This document shows, piece after piece, positions 1 through 9,329 of a stretch of DNA of 64,000 bases. The notes beneath the pieces are model-generated. The model saw nothing but the letters and a program-made list of their open reading frames with translations, did not search any database and was not told the origin of the DNA. Origin of the DNA: Planctomycetaceae bacterium (GTDB taxonomy: Bacteria > Planctomycetota > Planctomycetia > Planctomycetales > Planctomycetaceae); assembly GCA_024742875.1 (NCBI GenBank), contig JANSXP010000006.1, forward strand, positions 124,001-188,000, in the 5' to 3' direction. Within the stretch, counting starts at the first letter, position 1. Every line of letters begins with the position of its first letter. The position numbers were made by a program, and so were the translations under genes.

Positions 1-1
1 A

Positions 2-109
2 CAGCGGGGAGAATCGGGCGGATTCGACTATGGCGAAGGGTTTCGCCAGTACAAGGGCCACCCACACCCCACCGATGATCTGCTGTCTGCCGTGCTGAAG
101 TCTGCCTGA
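2..109 (+). CDS. 3' end of an unidentified protein gene
   Basis: Only the last 35 codons lie in the window (codons begin at base 2, stop TGA at 107-109). The tail is rich in Gly, Tyr and His and ends in LLSAVLKSA. No family can be recognised from this fragment. The 156 bases before the next gene hold an imperfect inverted repeat (arms about 115-127 and 146-159) without a T-run, so it is at best a weak terminator. Confidence 0.5.
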   Translation, partial: QRGESGGFDYGEGFRQYKGHPHPTDDLLSAVLKSA

Positions 110-265
110 CGGGGCGGTCCTGTTCTGGAGTTTGAAAATTCCTGACAGAGCAGGAACCGGTATTCGACCGCCTCCAGCTTTCAGGCTATCCTACCGCAGA
201 CCAACGGCCATCTGTTCGACCTCCTGCCAGACCTCCTGACCGAACTTTTATCCTGCAGTAAAACC

Positions 266-481
266 ATGACCGATACAGCCGCCTCATCAGACGATCCGCT
301 CTTCACACCAGTGGAACTGGAACAATTCGAAGCAGATGACGTTGTCGCCGGATCTGCCATCGGCAAAATGCTGTCGATTCTGTTTCTGTATACCGTGCTG
401 GTCATGTCCTTCGTCGGTTACTGGACGTACGCTCAGAATGTACCGGCCGAGGAAGCAACAACAGAAGCTGCCGATCACTAG
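266..481 (+). CDS. Small single-pass membrane protein, unknown function
   Basis: A 71-residue protein starting at ATG 266. It has an acidic N-terminal half (residues 1-28, rich in D and E), one strongly hydrophobic segment at about residues 33-54 (MLSILFLYTVLVMSFVGYW), and a short acidic tail. The arrangement predicts one transmembrane helix and no enzymatic domain. Planctomycete genomes carry small one-TM proteins of this kind, some beside respiratory genes, but the upstream gene is too truncated here to test that. The coding call rests on the coherent membrane-protein composition and on the lack of a better ORF in the interval. No clear Shine-Dalgarno site is visible. Confidence 0.6.
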   Translation: MTDTAASSDDPLFTPVELEQFEADDVVAGSAIGKMLSILFLYTVLVMSFVGYWTYAQNVPAEEATTEAADH

Positions 482-563
482 AGCCCGCCAGCCAGCGGCG
501 GAAACACAAATCCGACGTTTCCCGTGATGGGCACGGCCGCCAGTTGCGGTCCTCAAAACGCGG

Positions 564-608
564 GCTTCAAAAAGCGGGGCTTCAAAAAGCGGGGCTTCAA
601 AAAGCGGG
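564..608 (+). repeat. Three perfect copies of a 15-bp tandem repeat
   Basis: The unit gcttcaaaaagcggg occurs three times in a row (564-578, 579-593, 594-608) in the gap between the small membrane protein and the BRCT/TPR gene. The flanks resemble partial units (the bases just before 564 and after 608). A multiple of 3 would keep a reading frame open, encoding a Phe-Lys-Lys-Arg-Gly repeat on the + strand, but no convincing gene spans it. It is most likely intergenic. Confidence 0.9.
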
Positions 609-730
609 GTCCAAAACGGCCGCACGCCTTCACCACGCCGCACGTACTCCTGGAAGGCCGCCCAACCCACTGGAACGGCAGCGACATGGCGGAGCGCGTC
701 CAGCCGTGCAAAGCGGTGTTCGCCCATCAC

Positions 731-2125
731 CTACGCTTTGGTGGTTTCCATTTCCGCCGTTAGTCGCTCTCGCGCATGGTCGGCCCAGGGACCGCGAGAA
801 TCGTGCCGCAGATACTCTTCCCAGCAGTGGCGTGCTTCCGCCGCTCGGTCCGTCTGATCGAGCAGTTGTGCCAGATGCAGCAGCGCGTCAGGATTGGCAT
901 CGTGAATGGCGATGGCTGTGCGCAGAGCGTCTTCGGCCGCCCCCCATTTTTGCTGTTCGGCAAACAGGCAGCCCAGTTGTGTCCATGCCTCAATGAAATC
1001 GGGAGCAAATTCAATCGCGCAGTGGTAGCGTTCAATCGCCGCACCAGTTTCACCTGACCGGTAGAGTGCATCCGCCAGATGAAAGTGGACGTCCGCCGGG
1101 TCGGTCGCCGGAGGATCAGCCGCCAGGTGCACGGCGTTGCGCATCAGGCCGTGATCGGAGGCCAGCAAACTCAGGCAGTTGCGATACGCATTCACGGCAG
1201 ATTCAAACGCGTTTTCCTCGGACAGCCGACAGCCCTCGTGAAACCAGTCGTCTGCCGACCAGTCACCCATTTCCCGATCGTCCAGTTTGAGACGGGCTTC
1301 CAGAAATGAGATGGAAACGGGAGGGTCGTCGGAATCAGTTTCTTCTTCCGGCACGATGGACAGTGGATGTGGCTGGGGCTGCGGAGGTGGATCCTCGGTC
1401 GCTGCCATTACCTGCAGATCAGGGCGGATTTCAAAATCCAGCAGTCTCTGTCCGGTCCGCGGATTCATCACGCCGAACGAATCCCGCAGCACCACTTTCT
1501 CATCCTGCACCAGCAGGTTGAGCTGTGCCAGACTGCGATCACTGCCCGACAGCGCTGCGCTTAGCTGTGTGAGACTGGTCTCAAGCAGTTCCGGCTTCAC
1601 GCCGTCATCCAGCAGCCGCGCCAGTCGCTGTGCGCTGGCCACTTCCCGGTACTCAAAATAGGGCAGCCGACAAACGCGACGCACGGGACGAATCAGACCG
1701 ATTCGCGCCCAGCGACGAATGAGTCCGACAGGAACATCCAGCAGCCGCGACAGCATGGCGGGCGTATAGGAACGCTGGATTTCATCGCGCTGCTCATTCA
1801 GCCCGATCAGGTGCAGCCACTCAGACTCCTGCAGGATGCGAATCTCAGCACCGTCAGCCACCAGTTGAGTGGCCTGAATGAGCTTCTGCGAAGCGGCCCC
1901 GTCTTCTTCCAGTGGCCAGCCTTCTTCGCCAACAACGAGCAAAGAGACGGCTCGGGAGACAGAATGAACAGCACGACCGCCGTGTGTTTCGACCAGCGCC
2001 GCCGCATCACGATGCACCATGGATGCCAGCACACCAGTGAAGGCCACGCATTCGCCTTCCAGTGCTCGGCTGCTGCTGATTTCCCCTGGGGGAGAATCAC
2101 TGGTTAAGTCCGTCGATTCGGCCAC
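731..2125 (-). CDS. BRCT domain + MerR-type HTH + TPR protein
   Basis: A 464-residue cytoplasmic protein with a GTG start at 2125. Residues about 20-110 look like a BRCT domain (GECVAFTGVLASM start, a GG in the first loop, VSLLVVGEEGW). Residues about 118-190 resemble a MerR-like winged helix that recognises DNA (YTPAMLSRLLDVPVGLIRRW, then a GLIRPVRR wing). Residues about 295-455 contain tetratricopeptide repeats, including YRSGETGAAIERYHCAIEFAP and AEQQKWGAAEDALRTAIAIH. A basic linker with DPPPQPQPHP separates the halves. BRCT usually binds phosphopeptides or DNA ends and TPR binds proteins, so a DNA-bound adaptor is the simplest inference. No catalytic domain is seen. The gene is transcribed away from glyA; the 221 bp between them should hold both promoters. 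Confidence 0.85.
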   Translation of the reverse strand: MAESTDLTSDSPPGEISSSRALEGECVAFTGVLASMVHRDAAALVETHGGRAVHSVSRAVSLLVVGEEGWPLEEDGAASQKLIQATQLVADGAEIRILQESEWLHLIGLNEQRDEIQRSYTPAMLSRLLDVPVGLIRRWARIGLIRPVRRVCRLPYFEYREVASAQRLARLLDDGVKPELLETSLTQLSAALSGSDRSLAQLNLLVQDEKVVLRDSFGVMNPRTGQRLLDFEIRPDLQVMAATEDPPPQPQPHPLSIVPEEETDSDDPPVSISFLEARLKLDDREMGDWSADDWFHEGCRLSEENAFESAVNAYRNCLSLLASDHGLMRNAVHLAADPPATDPADVHFHLADALYRSGETGAAIERYHCAIEFAPDFIEAWTQLGCLFAEQQKWGAAEDALRTAIAIHDANPDALLHLAQLLDQTDRAAEARHCWEEYLRHDSRGPWADHARERLTAEMETTKA

Positions 2126-2346
2126 GGTATCATTCTGACTGGCGTCTTACTTTATGGATTCCGTTCGAAATCCGTGACTGTTTGCGATGAACATACCGTC
2201 GCCAAACGGGGAACGGTAGCATTCGGACCGACTACTGTTATAAGACCGGAGATTCGCCGATTTCGCCGGAAAAGTCGGCCAAATCCGGACCTGGCGGCAA
2301 GACGCAGGATGGCCGCCGGAGAACTCAAAACCGCGCAGGAAACGTC

Positions 2347-3588
2347 ATGTCAGTGATTGAAAATCTCGACCCCGCCGTCTGGGGCGCGATCGCCGAAGAA
2401 CGCACTCGTCAGGCCGAGGGCCTGGAGTTGATTGCCTCCGAAAACTACACGAGCGAAGCCATCATGGAAGCGGCGGGCTCTGTACTGACGAACAAGTACG
2501 CGGAAGGCTACCCCGGCCGTCGCTACTATGGCGGCTGTGAACACGTCGACACAGTCGAGGACATCGCTCGGCAGCGAGCGTGCGAATTGTTTGGCGCAGA
2601 ACACGCCAATGTGCAGCCGCATGCCGGCTCGCAGGCCAACATGGCCGTCTATCTGACGGTTATGAAACCCGGTGACACGGTTCTTGCGATGGACCTGTCA
2701 CACGGCGGCCACCTGACGCACGGAATGCGACTGAACTTCAGCGGTCAGCTTTACAACACGGCCCATTACGGTGTGCGGGAAGACGATCATCGCATCGACT
2801 TTGATCAGGTGGCCGCGCTGGCCAAAGAGCACAAACCCAAAATGATCATCGCCGGAGCGAGCGCTTACCCACGCGAGATCGATCATGCAAAGTTTGCGGA
2901 CATCGCCAAAGAGCACGGCGCCGTGCTGATGGTCGACATGGCCCATTATGCGGGTCTTGTTGCCGGTGGCGTTCACAACAGCCCCGTCCCGGTGGCCGAC
3001 TTTGTGACAACCACGACCCACAAGACGCTCCGCGGACCGCGGTCGGGGCTGATCATGTGCCGCAAAGACTACGCCAAAAACATCGACCGCTCAGTGTTCC
3101 CCGGCATGCAGGGTGGTCCCCTCATGCACGTGGTGGCTGCAAAAGCGGTCTGTTTTGGTGAAGCCCTCAAACCGGAATTCCAGCAGTACGCGCAGCAGAT
3201 TGTGGACAATGCCCGCACCCTCGCCGAGGTGCTGGTCGCCGGTGGACTGAGGCTGGCGTCCGGCGGCACAGACAACCACCTGATGCTGTGCGACGTCACC
3301 GCGATCGACCTGTCGGGCAGCGTCGCTGAGGTCGCTCTGGACAAAGCGGGCATCACGGTTAACAAGAACATGATTCCGTTTGATCAGCGTAAGCCCATGG
3401 ACCCCAGCGGTGTTCGCATCGGCACCGCTGCGCTGACCACCCGCGGCATGAAAACGGATGAAATGAAACGCGTGGGCGGCTGGATTCTGGAAGTGCTGAA
3501 AAACGCAGACAGCGACAGCGAACTGGAGCGAATTCGCGGTGAGATCGCCGAATTTGCCCGAGACTTCCCTGTTCCCGGCATCGCTTAG
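2347..3588 (+). CDS. glyA: Serine hydroxymethyltransferase
   Basis: A 413-residue PLP enzyme of normal family length. It interconverts serine and glycine while moving a one-carbon unit to or from tetrahydrofolate in the cytoplasm. Diagnostic stretches are the N-terminal LIASENYTS, the [18 protein letters not shown] segment, [13 protein letters not shown], and [11 protein letters not shown], which holds the PLP lysine. The ATG at 2347 follows an AGGA site 6 bases upstream. A strong terminator follows the stop. The window also holds folK, another folate-related gene, but not nearby. Nothing is unusual about the protein. Confidence 0.98.
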   Translation: MSVIENLDPAVWGAIAEERTRQAEGLELIASENYTSEAIMEAAGSVLTNKYAEGYPGRRYYGGCEHVDTVEDIARQRACELFGAEHANVQPHAGSQANMAVYLTVMKPGDTVLAMDLSHGGHLTHGMRLNFSGQLYNTAHYGVREDDHRIDFDQVAALAKEHKPKMIIAGASAYPREIDHAKFADIAKEHGAVLMVDMAHYAGLVAGGVHNSPVPVADFVTTTTHKTLRGPRSGLIMCRKDYAKNIDRSVFPGMQGGPLMHVVAAKAVCFGEALKPEFQQYAQQIVDNARTLAEVLVAGGLRLASGGTDNHLMLCDVTAIDLSGSVAEVALDKAGITVNKNMIPFDQRKPMDPSGVRIGTAALTTRGMKTDEMKRVGGWILEVLKNADSDSELERIRGEIAEFARDFPVPGIA

Positions 3589-3637
3589 GCAGCGTCGGTA
3601 ACCCGCCGCGCAGCAATTCGGCTGATCAGAATCACCG

Positions 3638-3671
3638 CGGGCCGTCTGACGAGTATCAGGCGGCCCGTTTT
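3638..3671 (+). terminator. Rho-independent terminator of glyA
   Basis: A 12-bp stem (arms 3638-3649 and 3656-3667, one G-U pair) with a 6-base loop is followed by TTTT at 3668-3671. Its 3' arm lies inside the last codons of the convergent polysaccharide deacetylase gene, so the two genes share this DNA. Confidence 0.8.
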
Positions 3672-4390
3672 GCTGCGCCCTGAGTTTCCATCGCTGCCTG
3701 ATGTGAGGCCTGCGGGATCACAAACCGCATGCCCTCAGCCTTCAGTTCTGTGATGATGCGATCCACGGCTTCGGGCACCCAGACGCGATTTTCCGGAGAC
3801 TCCGCCCACGTAGTCTCCGGCATCAGCGACGGCACCAGACTGCCATCGTGAAAGACAAACAGCCCCCCCCGTTTTTCCCGCGCACTGCTGAGCATCATGT
3901 CGACAACCGGCTTGCAGTTGCCGGGCCCCACACGGGTGTCCCAGCCATAGTGCGTGAGCAGCACCTGCTGCATTTTCCGTCGCCGTGTCACGCGCCGCAC
4001 AGCGGGCGTCACAATGCCGTACGGGGCACGAAAGTAGAGCGATCGATATCCCGGAATGCCCAGCGCTCGGCTCAGCGCTTCATCACAGGCGGCGACTTCC
4101 CCATCGAGCACACGATACGACTGGCGCATGGGGTGTCGATGGCGATAGGTGTGGTTGATGAGCAGGTGTCCGCTGTGATACATCCGCCGTACCACCTGCG
4201 GGTGCGAATCAATCAGTTTGCCCACCAGACAAAAGCCTGCTTTGACGTCGTGACGGTGGAGCACATTCAGCAGCGAGACGGTCACGTTGTCGACAAGGTT
4301 GGGGCCGTCATCAAACGTCAGGAAAACATCTCCTGGCTTCAGTCCCGCGCTGTACAGTCGCTTGCGCAGGATGGTGAACAGCGAAAGCAT
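3656..4390 (-). CDS. Polysaccharide deacetylase (NodB/CE4 family)
   Basis: A 244-residue protein that should hydrolyse N- or O-acetyl groups on a polysaccharide. The NodB motifs are intact: TFDDGP carries the two aspartates, HTYRH supplies the two metal histidines, and FRAPYG is motif 3. The frame stays open upstream to 4567, but I chose ATG 4390 because a GGAGGG site lies just upstream and homology-like sequence starts there. No signal peptide is clear, so location is uncertain. A run of eight G (C on the + strand, 3863-3870) lies within the coding region at KRGGLFVF. The substrate cannot be told: peptidoglycan is unlikely to be abundant in this lineage, so another glycan is possible. Confidence 0.9.
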   Translation of the reverse strand: MLSLFTILRKRLYSAGLKPGDVFLTFDDGPNLVDNVTVSLLNVLHRHDVKAGFCLVGKLIDSHPQVVRRMYHSGHLLINHTYRHRHPMRQSYRVLDGEVAACDEALSRALGIPGYRSLYFRAPYGIVTPAVRRVTRRRKMQQVLLTHYGWDTRVGPGNCKPVVDMMLSSAREKRGGLFVFHDGSLVPSLMPETTWAESPENRVWVPEAVDRIITELKAEGMRFVIPQASHQAAMETQGAAKRAA

Positions 4391-4570
4391 CCCGTGTCCC
4401 TCCAGGTTGCGAAAACGACACGACGCGGGTCGGGATCCCTGGCGTCGAGCTGGCCCCAACGAGGAACTTCGGCAACCACTGCCAGGACACTTGGCGGCAT
4501 TCTTTGAGAATCTGCACGGCGGAGTGCGATCGGGCTCACGAAACAGAATCCGCACGCTCCGCCGCAACCG

Positions 4571-5479
4571 CTATTCAGGCGTATTTAGCGGAACCATGGT
4601 CAGCGACTGGTTCAAATTGCCGGAGCGAAAGCCGGCCGGGTCAATGGAGACCGAACGAAAACCCAGACGACGCAGTTCGGCAAAAACGGCCGATTGTCGA
4701 TCTTCGCGCTGCAGGTCCGCGATGCGGGACGGATCCACTTCAATCCGAGCCGCCTCTTCGGACTCACAGCGAACCCGCAGATTTCCATCCGGCACCCATT
4801 GTCGCACAAAGGCCTCGGCCCGTTCGATACGCCGCACACGTTCCGCCGTAACCTCAATACCGTAGGCAACTCGGCTGCTCAGGCAGGGAGACGCGGGCTT
4901 ATCGGCCACCGCCATATGCCAGTGCCTCGCCAGGTGCCGAACATCAGACTTTCGACAGCCGATCTCAACCAGCGGACTGCGAACCTGATGGGCCTTGGCC
5001 GCCTGCAGACCGGGGCGATGATCGCCGAGGTCGTCCACATTGGTGCCATTGACGAAAAACGCCACGCCCAGTTCCGTTTGCTGTTCGCCGCTGAGCCGAT
5101 ACAGAGTTTCTTTACAGAAAAAGCAGCGGTTGCCAGCGTTCGCACGATAGTCGGCGTTCTCAAATTCGTTGGTGGCAATCTCCACATGCCGGATGCCCAT
5201 GGACTTTGCTAAAGCGGCGGCCTGCTGCCGCTCCACCGTCGCCAGGCTGGGGCTCACGGCCGTCACAGCCACAGCGCGATCGCCGATCGCTTCGACACTG
5301 GCGCGGGCCACGACGGCGCTGTCAACTCCTCCGGAGAATGCGACGGCGACAGATCCCAGCGAACGGATCAGCTGCACCAAACGCTCGGCCATAGCACCGA
5401 TGTGATGGCCGTCACCAATGTCGGGTGCTGCTGGCACCGGCACGTCATCAAAGTTAGCAGGCTGGGGTACGTACGTCAT
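4571..5479 (-). CDS. larE: ATP-dependent sacrificial sulfur transferase LarE-like
   Basis: A 302-residue PP-loop protein. The AMP-forming ATP pyrophosphatase motif SGGVDSAVVA is at about residues 49-58, followed by RCFFCKETLY and PASPCLSSR. In LarE the cysteine of the CLSSR motif donates sulfur to the pincer nickel cofactor of lactate racemase; that cysteine is present. A further cysteine (RVRCESEE) follows, and I cannot tell whether the protein uses a sacrificial cysteine or an iron-sulfur cluster. LarA, LarB and LarC are not in the window. The gene is on the same strand as the deacetylase, with 180 bp between them. Confidence 0.9.
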   Translation of the reverse strand: MTYVPQPANFDDVPVPAAPDIGDGHHIGAMAERLVQLIRSLGSVAVAFSGGVDSAVVARASVEAIGDRAVAVTAVSPSLATVERQQAAALAKSMGIRHVEIATNEFENADYRANAGNRCFFCKETLYRLSGEQQTELGVAFFVNGTNVDDLGDHRPGLQAAKAHQVRSPLVEIGCRKSDVRHLARHWHMAVADKPASPCLSSRVAYGIEVTAERVRRIERAEAFVRQWVPDGNLRVRCESEEAARIEVDPSRIADLQREDRQSAVFAELRRLGFRSVSIDPAGFRSGNLNQSLTMVPLNTPE

Positions 5480-5849
5480 GGTGAACGGGAAGTGGATGGT
5501 CTCTCAGGTCAGAACCGTGACAAACAGAAACGGCGGCTCGTATTTGGTGGCACTTCGATAATTGGGGGAACCAATTCTCCACCCGCCGCACTGTATTTGT
5601 TGTGGCCTCAAAATTCTCCAGCGCCCCCCGTGTTCCCGAAATTGCCCGCTGAGAATATGTAAATTCGGCGCAAATGGTAGACTTTGGGCATCGATTCATG
5701 CTGGGGCGACTGCCCAAAATAAAGCAGATTCGGAGGTTCACGTCGGCAACGACAGGTGCACTCCGGGTCTCCGGCACGGTTGAAAAGTTCCCCACAACGG
5801 CGAATTCGTGTCGTCGTTTTGATTCCTTCTGAGTTGATTGGTCAAAGGC
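5480..5849. other. Intergenic region between larE and the giant-protein genes
   Basis: 370 bases between divergent genes. It must carry promoters for both directions. I see no RNA gene, no strong inverted repeat and no convincing -35/-10 pair. A short hairpin (ATTGG/CCAAT near 5560-5574) is present. A 133-codon minus-strand frame overlaps it but lacks coding character. Confidence 0.5.
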
Positions 5850-8800
5850 ATGCAAAAAGCGGCCCTTTTTCTGCTGTTTGGGTTCACCGTCTCACTTTGG
5901 CCTGCCGAATGCCGCGCCCAGGACGAAGAGGCACCCGCGACCGCGGAAGCAGACTCGGAGGAGGCGAGCATTGATCAGCTGGAACGACTGATCTACATCC
6001 CGTTCGCTCAGTTGCGCAAAGTGCTCGACAACCAGGAGGCCTCGGCCGTCGTGCCTTACGCCGAGTACATGAAACTGCTCGACGCCTACATGAAGAACAC
6101 GGGAGCAGCCGACAATTCCCCCGATGCCGTGATCACCGAATCGCATTATTCGGGATCGGTGGAAGACGATGTGGCGAGGATTGAAGCTGAACTGCAGATT
6201 GAGGTCCTGCGAGAAGACGGCTGGGCGCGGCTTCCACTCACGTTTGGACAGTCGGCCGTCGGCAGGCTAAAGACCGACAGGCCGGACGACACGCTGCTTC
6301 GGGGTGTGTCCGACGGAAAGTATGAGCTGCTGCTCAAAGGTAAGGGACAGCATACGGTCACCATTTCGCTGCTGGCCGCCATCAAGACGTCACCCGAACA
6401 TCGGTCGTTCCGAATCACCTGTCCGGCCGTGGGCATCAGCGACCTGACGCTCACCATTCCGGAAGCCGATCAGGCCGTACGGCTGTTTCCTCTGCAGGTG
6501 CTGCAGCCGGTGGACGACGCGGCCGATGGCACGACAAAAATCAAAGCCAGCCTCGGCTCAGCCAGCTATTTTGAAGCCCGCTGGAATCCGGAAGCCGGGT
6601 CTCAGCCAATCATGGATCTGCTCACCAGTGTGTCCAACAGCACGAACGTTCGCATCGAGCAGGGGCTCATCCAGACCACCACTCAGCTGAACTACGAAGT
6701 CCTGCGTGGGGAACTGACAGAAGTCGCCGTGGCCGTGCCGGCAGACGCCAGCATCATTGACGTGGTTTCGACATCCGGTCGCATTCGCACGTGGAGTGCC
6801 GAGGCTGTTGGCACAACCCACCAGCTGCTGAAAATCGAACTGCTCACAGCTGTCACAGAAAGCCTTGGGATCGAAATTCAGACCGAACGCACGCCCGATG
6901 GCGACACGGTGCAGCTGATTGGCAAAACGGAAGACGGACTGCTGCGGGGGATTCACGCGGAAGGTGTGGTGCGAGAGTCCGGTCGGCTGACGCTGAGCAC
7001 AGATTCTTCCCTGACGACAGTGGTTGAATCACAAAGCGGAGTGAAACGCATTGAGGCAGCAATCAGCAAAGGGGGCAACCCAGCCGCGCAGGCGTGGGAA
7101 TTCAGTGGCACAACGGGCGCATTGGTGGTGCGGGTCAAACCTGTCGAACCTCGGCTGCTCGTGGCGCAGTCTTCGCGCGTCATTTTCGGAAACGATGAAC
7201 TAAAGCTGACATCCCGTCTGATCTACACGGTCGAACGGGCGGGCGTCTTCCAGCTGTCACTGTCCTATCCGGAGACTCTGACAATTGACACGGTCCGGGC
7301 CGACGGCATGAGTGAGTTCAATGTGGATAAGAACAGCGGAAAGCTTACGCTGTCGCTGACACAGAAGCGACTGGGCCAGATCGTCGTGGATGTTGTCGCG
7401 CGTCAGCCATTTGATGCGGCCGCTGAAGGACTGGAAACCGTGGTCCCCACCATCACGCCCGAGGGTGTGGAACGGGAGAGTGGCACGCTCGATCTGTACG
7501 CTCCCCGCTTTCTGGATGTGACCACACTCAATGACAGCGTTGTGAACCTGTTCCCCAACGAGGAAGCGGGCGGGGCAGCGGTGGGTTCTGCCGTGCGTGT
7601 TTCGTCGTGGAAATACACACAGCGGCCTGTGGCTGTCAGCGTTCGCACGTCGCCGCGCCCGGCACAGCTGGCCGGCAGTGTGGGCACAACGGTTGAAGTT
7701 GAGCCCGATGTGGCGAAAGTCTCCAGTGTTGCCACGTTTACTGTGCAGAACGCCGGAATTGACACCTACCGCATCGCCGTGCCGGAAGCCATCGCCGATG
7801 AAGTGCGCTTTCAGTCGGCCAGTTCGGCCCACGTCATTCAGCAGCGTGATCGCGGCGATGCGGTGGACGGCTGGGTCACCTGGACGCTTGTGCTGCAGAA
7901 CGAAGTGACGGGCACCGTCGCCATTACGGCAGACTGGGAAGTGCCGCTGGATACCGCTCAGTCAGAACAGGAAGGGCTGGAGCTGATGCTGCAGCCGGTA
8001 CAGATATTGTCCCCTTATGATGATGACGCGGCCGACAAACGCCGAGTGACTTTGTCTCAGACGAGAGGGGAAATTCGGCTGCTGCGACACGAATCGCTGT
8101 CGATCACCAGCGAAGGAGACGGAGAAACGCTGGAACGTGTGGACGTGCGGGAACTGGAACTGCTGCCTCAGGAAGGCTATGTCGGCTATCGCTATTTCAG
8201 TCAGCCCGTCACGATCAGCATCGATGTTCGCCGTCACGAAATCCATGAGGTGGTGGCAACCGTCGTGTCGCGGGCCGCCTTTGAGGTGGTCACAGATCAG
8301 CAGCCTCTGGCCAGCTATCGCTGCCGACTGCGAGTCACCACCAGCGAGCGACAGCGTCTGCTCGTCTACCTGCCAGTGGGTGCCGACCTGCAGACTCCCC
8401 TGCTGAATAATCGTCGCACCACGTTCGAAGCGGCGGAAGACGCCGCCGAGATCGCTCAGTGGGACGCGTACTACGTGAACATCAGCCGCGAAGGCACATC
8501 GGACCAGGAGTTTTTGCTGGCATTTCAGTTCCGCTGCCCCATCACGGCGGCCAGCGAGTTTCCCTATGAAGGGCAGGGCAGTAAGCAGATTCTGCGGTTG
8601 CCCATGATCGGTGACGATTCCGGCGCGACGGTTGTGCAGGAAGTCCGCACAGCGGTCTGGAGCCCGGAGAGCATTTCCTTTGTGGGTGAACCACGCAACT
8701 GGAAACTCAGCGGAGGACTGAGCTGGACTCCGTGGAACCCCATGGTGTCCCCCGTTTCCGTACGGGCGGCGGCGGAGCTCAATGACTGGATCGGCGACAG

Positions 8801-9329
8801 CTCCGGCGGGGGCGACTTTGCTCAGCAGGGCAATGTCACCGTGTATCAGTCTCTCGGACGCCAGGCCACAGTGAATATTGTGTGGTGGAATCGCCCATTC
8901 CTGGTGGCCGTCATCTGTGGCGCTCTGGTGTTTGCCGGTTTCATTCTGCGACGCACCTCCTGGGAAAACCGTCTGACTCTCGTGATTCTGGGCACACTGG
9001 CGGTCGCCCTGTGGTCCATCAAAGACAGTTCCGAAACGCTGCAGTTTCTGTCAGCCGGCTCTCTGGGACTGATTGCTGTGGCTGGCATCTGGATTGTCGG
9101 ACTGCTGCTTGGCCCCGACCGAACCGCGGAGATTCCGTCGCCGCCACCGTCTGAACCGGGAGCCGAGGCGGGGCCACAAACACCTCCGGAACCAGCGCCC
9201 GTCGCTCCGTCCCCCATTCCCGATTCGAAACCGCAGAGCAACACTTCGGCGGACGAGTCAGACCGAACAGCCATCAGTCCGTCACCGGAAGTGAGCAAGT
9301 GGATGAACGATCTGATGGGAGGCAAATGA
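5850..9329 (+). CDS. Giant exported membrane-anchored protein, module A (1159 aa)
   Basis: This protein of unknown function begins with a signal peptide (MQKAALFLLFGFTVSLWPA, cleavage near CRAQ). ATG 5850 was preferred to the in-frame TTG at 5838. Residues about 45-80 hold an anchor motif, VVPYAEYMKLLDAY, that recurs in both halves of the next gene. A long mainly beta-strand ectodomain follows, with repeated phrases of the form 'YTQRPVAVSV' and 'YRIAVPEAIADEV'. Three hydrophobic helices lie near residues 1015-1089, then a Pro/Ser-rich tail of about 70 residues. The layout predicts a large extracytoplasmic domain held by C-terminal helices. The stop overlaps the next start (ATGA), so the two are translationally coupled. 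I recognise no catalytic motif. Confidence 0.9.
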   Translation: MQKAALFLLFGFTVSLWPAECRAQDEEAPATAEADSEEASIDQLERLIYIPFAQLRKVLDNQEASAVVPYAEYMKLLDAYMKNTGAADNSPDAVITESHYSGSVEDDVARIEAELQIEVLREDGWARLPLTFGQSAVGRLKTDRPDDTLLRGVSDGKYELLLKGKGQHTVTISLLAAIKTSPEHRSFRITCPAVGISDLTLTIPEADQAVRLFPLQVLQPVDDAADGTTKIKASLGSASYFEARWNPEAGSQPIMDLLTSVSNSTNVRIEQGLIQTTTQLNYEVLRGELTEVAVAVPADASIIDVVSTSGRIRTWSAEAVGTTHQLLKIELLTAVTESLGIEIQTERTPDGDTVQLIGKTEDGLLRGIHAEGVVRESGRLTLSTDSSLTTVVESQSGVKRIEAAISKGGNPAAQAWEFSGTTGALVVRVKPVEPRLLVAQSSRVIFGNDELKLTSRLIYTVERAGVFQLSLSYPETLTIDTVRADGMSEFNVDKNSGKLTLSLTQKRLGQIVVDVVARQPFDAAAEGLETVVPTITPEGVERESGTLDLYAPRFLDVTTLNDSVVNLFPNEEAGGAAVGSAVRVSSWKYTQRPVAVSVRTSPRPAQLAGSVGTTVEVEPDVAKVSSVATFTVQNAGIDTYRIAVPEAIADEVRFQSASSAHVIQQRDRGDAVDGWVTWTLVLQNEVTGTVAITADWEVPLDTAQSEQEGLELMLQPVQILSPYDDDAADKRRVTLSQTRGEIRLLRHESLSITSEGDGETLERVDVRELELLPQEGYVGYRYFSQPVTISIDVRRHEIHEVVATVVSRAAFEVVTDQQPLASYRCRLRVTTSERQRLLVYLPVGADLQTPLLNNRRTTFEAAEDAAEIAQWDAYYVNISREGTSDQEFLLAFQFRCPITAASEFPYEGQGSKQILRLPMIGDDSGATVVQEVRTAVWSPESISFVGEPRNWKLSGGLSWTPWNPMVSPVSVRAAAELNDWIGDSSGGGDFAQQGNVTVYQSLGRQATVNIVWWNRPFLVAVICGALVFAGFILRRTSWENRLTLVILGTLAVALWSIKDSSETLQFLSAGSLGLIAVAGIWIVGLLLGPDRTAEIPSPPPSEPGAEAGPQTPPEPAPVAPSPIPDSKPQSNTSADESDRTAISPSPEVSKWMNDLMGGK

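Noticed and set aside
5454-5855. 133-codon minus-strand ORF before the giant gene
   Set aside because: Overlaps larE's 5' end and has no coding character.
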